Origin: Stentor coeruleus
Taxonomy: Eukaryota; Ciliophora; Heterotrichea; Heterotrichida; Stentoridae
Direction: 5' to 3'
Assembly (NCBI GenBank): GCA_001970955.1
Contig: MPUH01001093.1
Location: 1-24,299, forward strand
DNA length: 24,299 nucleotides
This document shows positions 9,712 to 16,871 of this stretch, piece by piece. The translations under genes were made by a program, and so were the position numbers. The notes under the pieces are model-generated. The model searched no databases. It had not been told where the DNA came from and saw only the letters and a program-made list of their open reading frames with translations. How positions within the stretch are numbered: position 1 is the stretch's first letter; every line of letters begins with the position of its first letter.

Positions 9712-10320
9712 TTATTATATCGATTTTGTTTGATTATTAGTAATTATATTTAGATGTCTAATAAGTCTATGGCTGTAGCTTCTCGAGAGTTTTTTTAAAT
9801 GTATTAAATAAAGCTGTGTGTAATATTTGAGATGGAGTGTTGATATTGGGTTTTGGCGGGATTTTTAACAAATATTTGGTTTTCTCCGTTAAAACTATCA
9901 AATACTTGCATGAGGTTATTTAATGCTTCAGTGTTGTAGATGTGTTTAGAGATTTTTATAAATGGAGGGTCTTTGAGTGAATGATTGTTTTCTCAACATT
10001 TGTGCTAGTTGGAGTTGTAGAAAACTCTTGGGCTCTAGGACTTGATACATATGGGTGGAAGGTACAGTATCAAGATTTTTCATCTTTAGTTCGCATTGTT
10101 TACAGATTCTTTCATCTTAGAATATATATATAATAAAAAAATAGCTAATAAAATCATAATAAATTTATATATATAAGTATTTCTTCCATATAATTTATCA
10201 ATCTACATATAACTTTAAACTAAATATCAACCTATTCTCTCTCTTTGATTTCTTCAAAACATCTCAACTTATCCACAAATCCAATAAATTCTAAAACTAT
10301 ACAATCCATAACATTAATTA
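9712..10320. other. Intergenic region holding a probable gene relic
   Basis: 609 nt between two minus-strand genes. The part nearest the USP gene (9767-10120) is less AT-rich than other spacers and holds broken coding-like frames (next entry). The part 10121-10320 is AT-rich and C-biased on the plus strand, as expected for the 3' flank of the minus-strand LITAF-like gene. Confidence 0.5.
9767..10120 (-). pseudogene. Frame-broken protein-coding relic, unknown family
   Basis: On the minus strand, protein-like runs continue across this stretch but change frame at least twice. One run holds DERICKQCELKMKNLDTVP (with a CxxC pair), a later one holds DPPFIKISKHIYNTEALNN and ENQIFVKNPAKTQ, and the last ends HTALFNTFKKTLEKLQP before a TAG at 9767. 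No 15-nt intron of the local type fits any of the breaks. The composition is richer in GC than the surrounding spacers. The simplest reading is a decayed gene; sequence indels or an unrecognised gene structure are alternatives. I do not recognise the family. Confidence 0.35.
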
Positions 10321-11163
10321 TTAAACATTTTCCTTCTTTACCTTAATCGCAGCAAGCTCACTCCTACAAACCTTACACAAAAACACCCTCTCCATAAAAT
10401 TCACACTACTCTCACATAACACACCACAACATAATCTTTCCCATCTAAATATCCCTTACAAATTTTCTTTATGGTTTCTAAACTTAACACTAGTACAAAC
10501 ATTTTCCTTACAATTTTGACAATATATTTTCCCTGAACAACTTTCATCATCATTTTTGCCTTTAATAAAATAAAAAGACTGTCTTTCAATTCTTTTCCTT
10601 TCACAACACTCCTCAAAATATTCTTGATTTTTTTTACCAGAATTAGTACTACTCAATGTATACATCATTGAAATCCTATTATCAGGTGGTGATCCAGCTG
10701 TTGATGATATATAATGATCAGTAGTTGACCAAATAAGTGAGTTTCTTTTACTATGTAGTGATGGATAGACTATAGAATGTTTAGGTTCTTCTAAGGAAAG
10801 ATCAGATATAGCTTCATTTAAAACTTCATCTGTTGGATTTTCTTCCTCTGGAGTTTGAAATTCTTCAAAGGAAACTAGTTCTGTGGCTGAGACGAATTTG
10901 AATACCCCTGCAGAGATTGTTGAATTACGAGTGTGCTTTGTCGAGCCTAGGGAGTTTGTGTCACGAGTTGCAAAGCTTGAAGTGTATCTTAGAGGCAAGC
11001 TTGGGCTTAAGCTTAGTTCCTCACCTTTTTTTATGGCTGAGTAATTTCCACTGGTAAGTTTTGAATGAATTTTGCAGGAGCAGGGCGAAAAATCTTCAGC
11101 GTTCGGGAAGGGTTTTGCTGTCTGGATTCGGGGTAATTGTTTTATATCTACTGGACAATACAT
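10321..11163 (-). CDS. LITAF-like zinc-binding domain protein (copy 2)
   Basis: After removing a 15-nt intron at 10445-10459, this gene encodes 275 residues. Residues 1-200 are Ser/Thr-rich and probably disordered. The C-terminal LITAF-like domain has a first knuckle C215/C218 (IYCQNCKENVCTSVKF), a short Cys-rich hydrophobic middle (WERLCCGVLCESS) and a second knuckle C258/C261 (VFLCKVCRSELAAIK), then TAA at 10321. Read without splicing, the protein stops inside the intron and loses the second knuckle, so the zinc site would be incomplete. This is the strongest support for the intron. The Ser-rich N-terminus and C-terminal domain mirror the gene at 3516-4127, so the two are probably distant paralogues. 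A role at endosomal membranes is inference from the family. Confidence 0.78.
10445..10459 (-). other. 15-nt intron in LITAF-like copy 2
   Basis: The coding strand reads GTAAGGGATATTTAG, with A at position 10. It is phase 2 and splits a Leu codon (residue 235). It contains an in-frame TAA. Removing it joins the two CxxC halves of the LITAF domain in one frame (828 coding nt). Confidence 0.88.
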
Positions 11164-11294
11164 TTATAATGAGATAAAGTGCGACATGTGGATTTTTTTA
11201 GAGTATGGATTTTGATTTAGATAATGAAGTGAGAATATTGATAAGGTTAGAATTTTTTACTTATTATCTTAATCTATAAAAAAAACTTTTTATC

Positions 11295-12398
11295 CTACAT
11301 AACTAAAATCATAACATTAACCAACACTTTCGCCACACTAGCAATCGCAAAAATCGTAGCATTCATAATAGCTGAATTCGATATTAAAAACTCACTAAAA
11401 CTTCTTAATATCTACATATCTCTTACCATACATGCTTGAGGCAAAGCCATAAACTTATAATGCAAAGTTAAAGAACACGAAGGGTCTAAAGTATTTTCCA
11501 CAACTTTATCTCCATCAAAAAACCCACCAGTTGTATAAGTTTTTGTCCAATTATCTTTCATATCTTCATATACTTTTTGATAAACTGAAGGTTGCATACT
11601 ATTAAAATGTAAGACAAAATAATGTTTAACCCAATCTATAATAAAATAAGTTGATAAGATAATAAGAATACCATTTACAAGCTCATCAATGTTACTTCTT
11701 CTATTTATAATTGCTTTAGCCAATAAGGTTAGCATGTATATAAAAACTTGTAATCTTTCAACAATATCATTGTTTATAACATTCATAAGGACTTTTTTAT
11801 CATGTTTTTTAAAAACTGTAATTTTCAACTCGACAAAAGCTGAAGTCATTATTACAAGAAGCAAATTGTATTTACTTGAATTTAAAGCAACTTCAAATAC
11901 AGTTATTGCTAAGCTTAAATGCATTGAATGTAGCCATACGTAAATCACGGTGATTATTAGGTTTTCTAAACTGGATGTCATGGTTTTCATACATTTCTGC
12001 CCAAAGGCCATGAGTAATTGATCTGCAACACCTATCATATTGTATACAAAGTTAAGTTTAAGAAAGTCTTGTTCTTTAAGATCATGATAAAGCCTTGATA
12101 CAGACATCATGTATGAAACTTGAAAGCTTACTAGAAATAAAATTAAAGTTCTGAAGATTGTAACACGGCTTGGGGATATTAAGGTTTTTATAGGCATGAC
12201 ACAAAGGATATAAAGTAAAGAATTGATACATTGAAAAAGACCCATCATTAAGCATTTTTCTAAAAGAGTTATTAGGGTGTAGATTTCACTGCTGAGACGA
12301 ATTATGGGAGAATCAGCTTCAGCTTGGGGTTTTCGAATTGGGTTTGGTGATGTGTAATCTAAGAATATTTTCCCGATGAAACTTTTGAGTTTTTCCAT
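11295..12398 (-). CDS. TAPT1: TAPT1-family multi-pass membrane protein
   Basis: A polytopic membrane protein of the TAPT1 (transmembrane anterior posterior transformation 1) family, which in animals is linked to the ER/ciliary base (established knowledge). Family-like stretches are YNMIGVADQLLMAFGQ, the block FVELKITVFKKHDKK, and NNDIVERLQVF. Several hydrophobic segments are visible (about residues 48-70, 80-100, 150-190, 215-232 and 240-260). A 15-nt intron at 11412-11426 hides the last exon. Spliced, LPQACM continues as ILRSFSEFLISNSAIMN plus one more membrane segment and ends at TAG 11295. That ending resembles the family's final helix, which the unspliced form lacks. Total 362 residues, shorter than the animal proteins because the N-terminal region is short. 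Confidence 0.85.
11412..11426 (-). other. 15-nt intron in the TAPT1-like gene
   Basis: The coding strand reads GTAAGAGATATGTAG, with A at position 10. It is phase 0 after codon 324 (Met). It is fully in frame and ends in TAG, so unspliced translation adds four residues and stops exactly at the 3' splice site. Splicing adds a 38-residue membrane-spanning tail. Confidence 0.85.
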
Positions 12399-13451
12399 TT
12401 TCGTGTGTAAAGATGTTTATATGATACTAATATATTTGTATGCTAAAGGATTTTAATGAGTTTGGAGTTAATAAAAGTGGTAAAATTTTGATAAAAAACT
12501 AATAGTTTGATTAAAGGTGTGGCTGGTAAGAGTTATATTTTTTCTATGAATATAGTTTTTATTTTTAATTCTATATCAAAATTGTCTTTAGAATGCTTAG
12601 CCTTATTTCCAAGCACACAATATAATTTATGTAAATAAACTTTTCACTTACTAAGCCTATAAATTTTATTATTATCCAGCCATTATAAGTCTTATGAAAA
12701 CCATTTTCCCTTAATCTAAATTTTCACAGACAAGAAAGCATCACATATAGCCTAAGTTTTAATATACTTCATATAACTAAACCCTCTATATCTATTTAAT
12801 ATCAAGAAATAAACTTTTAATCTTAATCTTTGTTTTCCAAACTAAACAACATGATTTCCCCTTTGATTAAGATTCAGATAATAACTTAGTCTATTTTATA
12901 AGCTTTTTCTAAAATACAAACCAACCCTTATAAAAATTATATACTCTAATAACTATACACACTATAATAATAATAAAATATCATAGTAACTTATCAGATG
13001 TATTTTTAGCTTAAAAGAAACATGAAAAGAAAGGTGGATATAATTTTTATGTATATAATAACATTTGATGATAAAGGAAAAACAAACAGGAGGTGTCAGA
13101 GCACATATTCTTCCATTTTCTTATACGACTTCATGTTTATAAACCATTACTCTATATTTACTCAGGGTAGGTTGATTCAAAATTTTGAGGTATTTTAAGC
13201 TTTCCTGAGTTTTATAAGCTCTGCTTAAGATCCTGAACTTTTTTCATGTAAATTGTGATGATTTTATGTGAAAAAATTTCACTTGAGTTTCACTTCGAAT
13301 CTGCAAATAAAATTGTATAGTTGCAAAGCATGAAGTATAAGCTGAACAATGATTAATCTTAAATTTCTTCTTCATATCTGCGTCTTGGGTTTGTATTTTC
13401 AACTGTTCTCAGGTTGATTCTAGATCTAAGCGTGGTCAAAAATGGCTGATA
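12399..13451. promoter_or_regulatory. 1053-nt divergent intergenic region
   Basis: The region lies between the minus-strand TAPT1-like start and the plus-strand C2H2 start. Composition changes side near 12560: before it the plus strand is G-rich and C-poor; after it C-rich and G-poor (12901-12960 has 13 C and 1 G). Each half matches the 5' flank of its nearest gene. The last 420 nt are less AT-rich and hold a 58-codon plus ORF at 13022-13198 (MKRKVDIIFMYIITFDDKGK...) that I cannot support as a gene. No tRNA or snRNA was recognised. Confidence 0.45.
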
Positions 13452-13907
13452 ATGTTTCAGTGCTATTACTCAGAGTGTGGAAAAATCTACAAGACAAGAT
13501 TCAACCTTCGCCGACATATCAATTCCTCCCATTTAAAAATTAAAAGCTTCATCTGCCCAGAATGTAACAAGCATTTCGTATCAAAGCAGAACCTCAAAGA
13601 ACATCATTATATCCATACTGGAGAAAAACCTTTCCCATGTGATGAACCAGGTTGTTGCAAACGTTTTAGACAAGTTTCTCAGCTATCAATCCACAAAAGA
13701 ATCCACTATCGGCAGAGAATCGGGTCGAAAATCTTCCAAGAAATACCGCATCTGTACTTGAGTAATATTTTATTTACTTTAGAAGCCAAAGAAAGTTCAG
13801 ATATTTCCTTAAAGATCAACTTCAGTTTACCTGAATTCTATCCAAATTGGGAAAAAAATGCAGCAAAGCTTCCTGTTCTGCCATGTTTGTTAAGCTTGAA
13901 AAAGTGA
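13452..13907 (+). CDS. Three-finger C2H2 zinc finger protein
   Basis: A 151-residue protein with three classical C2H2 fingers: C4/C9...H22/H27 (long HINSSH spacing), C35/C38...H51/H55 and C63/C68...H81/H85. The second and third are joined by the canonical HTGEKPF linker. The x4 spacing between Cys in fingers 1 and 3 is like that of TFIIIA- and YY1-type DNA-binding fingers. The remaining 60 residues have no recognised domain. A sequence-specific DNA-binding role is likely, with target unknown. The first finger begins at residue 4, so the start at 13452 is well placed. An out-of-frame ATG lies 9 nt upstream (13443). The MAP kinase start codon is only 33 nt past this stop (TGA). Confidence 0.85.
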   Translation: MFQCYYSECGKIYKTRFNLRRHINSSHLKIKSFICPECNKHFVSKQNLKEHHYIHTGEKPFPCDEPGCCKRFRQVSQLSIHKRIHYRQRIGSKIFQEIPHLYLSNILFTLEAKESSDISLKINFSLPEFYPNWEKNAAKLPVLPCLLSLKK

Positions 13908-13940
13908 AATTTATGTAATAAGAATATAATTCAAATAAAT

Positions 13941-15056
13941 ATGAGAGCACAGTCTAAATCAGGCTCTAGAAATACAGAAGCCAATAAAAATAAAGCTTCA
14001 ACAGGAAGAGTCTCATTTGAAGTTTCAGGGACAACATTTACAGTTGATGATTGTTATTCTTATATAAAGCAAATAGGTCACGGCGCTTATGGTGTTGTAG
14101 TAAGTGCATTAAACAAAAAACTCAACACAAAAGTTGCGATTAAAAAAGTCCCAAAGGCATTTGAAGATCTTATCGACGCTAAAAGAATTTTAAGAGAAAT
14201 TCGGCTTCTGAGCTTTTTTGATCATGAAAATATTATTGCTTTAGTCGACCTTCAAAGACCTCCAGCCCGAACAGGTTTTGAAGATATTTATATTATAACT
14301 GATCTTATGGAAACAGATTTGCATAGGGTTATTTATTCAAGACAAGATCTTAGTGATGAGCATATTCAATATTTTATCTATCAAATGATGAGAGGGTTAT
14401 TGTTTATGCATTCAGCTGATGTTATACATAGGGATCTTAAGCCAAGTAACCTTTTGCTAAATAAAAATTGTGATTTAAAAATTTGTGATCTAGGCTTAGC
14501 AAGGGGTTTTGATAATTCTAAAGATGAGAATTTGACTGAATATGTAGTTACAAGATGGTATCGAGCTCCTGAAGTTATTCTTAATGCAAGTCATTATACG
14601 AAAGCTCTTGATATATGGGGAGCTGGGTGCGTTTTTGCGGAGGTTTTAGGAAGATCTCCATTGTTTCCTGGAGAGGATTATTTAGATCAGGTACAGAGGA
14701 TTATTGCTGTACTTGGGATGCCTAGTCAAGAAGATATGAGTTTTATTGGTAATGAAAGTGCGAAAAGGTATATTAAAAGCTTACCAAAAAGACAGAGAGT
14801 ACCATGGTCAACTTTATACCCAAAAGCTAATCCTGTAGCTCTTGATTTACTAAACAAAATGCTTGTTTTTAACCCTAATAAGAGATTTACTGTAGAAGAA
14901 TGCTTGGCACATCCATATTTTGAAGGGCTTCATAATCCTGATGAAGAACCAGTTTCTTCTGTAAAATTCGATTGGTCTTTTGATGATTTTACTCCGACTA
15001 AACCACTTCTCCAATCAATGATATATGATGATTCACTTAAATATCACCCTTTGTAG
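13941..15056 (+). CDS. ERK-type mitogen-activated protein kinase
   Basis: A 371-residue Ser/Thr kinase in the phosphorelay that ends with dual phosphorylation by a MAPK kinase. Visible motifs: Gly loop IGHGAYG (45-51), ATP-binding Lys in VAIKK (K68), catalytic loop HRDLKPSN (163-170), metal-binding motif DLG (183-185) instead of the usual DFG, activation motif TEY (199-201) in LTEYVVTRWYRAPE, and the MAPK insert region. LHNPDEEP near the C-terminus corresponds to the start of the common docking/C-terminal extension. TEY places it with ERK-like rather than p38 (TGY) or JNK (TPY) kinases. It has no intron and ends in TAG. It is 33 nt downstream of the C2H2 gene on the same strand, so its promoter must lie in or before that gene unless the two share a transcript. 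Confidence 0.95.
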   Translation: MRAQSKSGSRNTEANKNKASTGRVSFEVSGTTFTVDDCYSYIKQIGHGAYGVVVSALNKKLNTKVAIKKVPKAFEDLIDAKRILREIRLLSFFDHENIIALVDLQRPPARTGFEDIYIITDLMETDLHRVIYSRQDLSDEHIQYFIYQMMRGLLFMHSADVIHRDLKPSNLLLNKNCDLKICDLGLARGFDNSKDENLTEYVVTRWYRAPEVILNASHYTKALDIWGAGCVFAEVLGRSPLFPGEDYLDQVQRIIAVLGMPSQEDMSFIGNESAKRYIKSLPKRQRVPWSTLYPKANPVALDLLNKMLVFNPNKRFTVEECLAHPYFEGLHNPDEEPVSSVKFDWSFDDFTPTKPLLQSMIYDDSLKYHPL

Positions 15057-15769
15057 CTAGATAATTTTAACTTTAGCTTAGAATAATTATTGTGAATATA
15101 AGAAAAATAGGAATACTTAAGAAAATATTGTGGAAGGTTGGATATATATAAAATTTTATTATTTAATGTTTGGATATATGCCCATTTATGGTATGGTAGG
15201 ACAGTTTTTAGGATTAAAAATCTAAGCTAATTATTTTCCCCAAGATTTTCTGAAAATGATTCTTTTAAAAAGCATAGGTATCACAATTAAAAAAAAATCT
15301 TGGAAAAATCAAAGCTTATTAAGAGCATAGATATCACAATTAAAAAAAAATCTTGGAAAAATCAAAGCTTATTAATGCAAATATATAAAAAAGGAAACTA
15401 GACTATGATAAGTATATAAGTAAACACTTTAAACATACCGAAAAATATTATCTAAACTAATTTCTCCTTATATCATCCTATTTAAATATTTTCTTAAGAA
15501 AATGTACCTATATCTTTACATTAAAATCTCCTCACAAAAAAGACTTATGTTCAATACCCAATATCACAATTAATTTTAAACTACATCAATCATAACCTTT
15601 ATCTTACTAAGCCTATCTATTTTACTTATACTTCATCTATCTAATCAATAATAATTATATAAATTCTTCTTCCTCAGTATATTACTATAACAACTCCCAA
15701 TTGAAAATTATATATATTCATTTCAAGTAAAAAATCATAGCCATTGCACTATTTTAATAAAAATTTCTA
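15057..15769. other. 713-nt spacer between MAPK and RING genes
   Basis: The first part (15121-15180: 12 G, no C) is G-biased, like other 3' flanks. From about 15420 it becomes C-rich and G-poor, the local 5'-flank signature for the plus-strand RING gene. It holds a 53-bp tandem duplication (separate entry) and a 16-nt palindrome (15488-15503, centred on CTTAAG). No ORF or RNA gene was supported. Confidence 0.5.
15271..15376. repeat. 53-bp tandem duplication (two copies)
   Basis: Copy 1 spans 15271-15323 and copy 2 15324-15376. Both contain an A9 tract followed by TCTTGGAAAAATCAAAGCTT. They differ at very few positions (for example GGTATC versus GATATC). The near identity indicates a recent duplication. 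It lies in non-coding spacer. Confidence 0.92.
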
Positions 15770-16765
15770 ATGAATTTCCAAAAGTTCTCAATATTCTCCC
15801 TTCTATTACAAAGAACTATAGCTGAATGTATTTTCTGTTCTATTTTTGACACAGATTTTATATAGTAAATTCCAAATAGTATCAAAGAATCAAATACTTA
15901 TTGCCCTAAAAATTCTTCATGTGCAGAAATTTGTAATGGATTTATTACCCCAAGTAATCAAATATGTTCAAGATCTGATGTAAATATTATATAGTCCAAT
16001 TGTTTAAAATATTTTCATATAGAATCTCCAGGGGATATTGATATTTTAAAAATTCCTGCAGGAAATTTTTGCACTTGGGTTTTAGATTTGAGAATAAGAG
16101 GAATACATTATTCGAGTATAAATGCTCAAACTACAGATCGATTGTATTTGAAAATTAATTGCTTTATTAGTGAGGATAGATCATGTAATGCGAAAGAATT
16201 TAATTTATTTAATAATCAAAAACAGCATATTAATGTTACAGGAAGTTATTATGAAATACTGGCTTTATCTATGACTACTAGTAATGATTTGAGATTTAAA
16301 CTTTCTTGGAATAAAGTTGATGCAGGAAGTGATGATAGGGAAAAATTTACGATTATTATTTTGTCGGTGTTTTTGGTTATATTTTTTATAGTTGTGCTGT
16401 GTATAGTAATGTGCTTAGCATGTATTATTAAAAAAAAAAGATCCAATAGAAGAATGACTCGGGTTGAAAATTATGAAGTAGTTCCTGGTGACTCTTCATT
16501 TGTAAGTAATATAGATACAAGTATACCTTCGACCTTATTTTGTAATAAAACCCTTATTGATCCTTGCTGTATATGCTTTGAAAGGTAATTCATAATAAGA
16601 TTAACTTTTGGGTGTTTTGTCAGAGAACTACCATGCAAACACTTATTTCACACACCTTGCATAGACGAATGGATAAACTTAAAAAAAAACGTAAGTATGT
16701 GTCCTTTATGCTTAAAGCTTATCTTTGATATCCAAAATAAATCAGAAAGTTCAATAAATAACTAA
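15770..16765 (+). CDS. Membrane-anchored RING-H2 E3 ubiquitin ligase, four exons
   Basis: Four exons (15770-15864, 15880-15979, 15995-16584, 16600-16765) give 951 nt, exactly 316 codons plus TAA. The N-terminus (MNFQKFSIFSLLL) looks like a signal peptide. A Cys-containing extracellular or lumenal region with a possible N-glycosylation site (NVT) follows. One transmembrane segment covers about 183-210, then a basic stop-transfer run (KKKRSNRR). A cytosolic C-terminal RING-H2 finger follows: C256/C259, C274, H276, H279, C282, C296/C299 (LPCKHLFHTPCIDEW and MCPLC). The C3H2C3 pattern and the layout (signal, lumenal domain, TM, RING-H2) resemble endomembrane E3 ligases of the PA-TM-RING kind, although I see no clear PA domain. 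It transfers ubiquitin from an E2 to substrates (family knowledge); its target is unknown. Without splicing only a fragment missing both ends is seen. Confidence 0.88.
15865..15879 (+). other. 15-nt intron 1 of the RING-H2 gene
   Basis: Reads GTAAATTCCAAATAG, with A at position 10, phase 2. It contains an in-frame TAA, so it must be removed to join the ATG at 15770 to the lumenal domain. Confidence 0.82.
15980..15994 (+). other. 15-nt intron 2 of the RING-H2 gene
   Basis: Reads GTAAATATTATATAG, with A at position 10, phase 0 after codon 65 (Asp). It ends in an in-frame TAG that otherwise blocks the frame upstream of SNCLKYFHIESPG. Confidence 0.85.
16585..16599 (+). other. 15-nt intron 3 of the RING-H2 gene
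   Basis: Reads GTAATTCATAATAAG, with A at position 10 and an AAG rather than TAG acceptor. It is phase 2 and splits an Arg codon just after the first CxxC of the RING. Removing it joins CCICFER to the other six zinc ligands in frame. Confidence 0.88.
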
Positions 16766-16871
16766 TAATCTGCATATCCTAAGATAAAAACTCTTAGTCA
16801 TCATTTATATTAATATCAAACTCACAAATATTTTCATGTTATTCCTATACCGAAAACTAAAATAAATTATC

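Noticed and set aside
13022..13198. 58-codon plus-strand ORF (MKRKVDIIFMYII...)
   Set aside because: Short, with no recognisable domain, no joining intron and no continuation; not supportable as a gene.
13270..13310. TTCGAATC resembling a tRNA T-loop
   Set aside because: Flanking bases do not pair as a T-stem and no acceptor, D or anticodon arms fit.
16640..16705. Apparent frameshift at the A-run inside the RING finger
   Set aside because: Recounting the A9 tract shows CPLC is in the same frame as PCKHLFH; no indel is needed.
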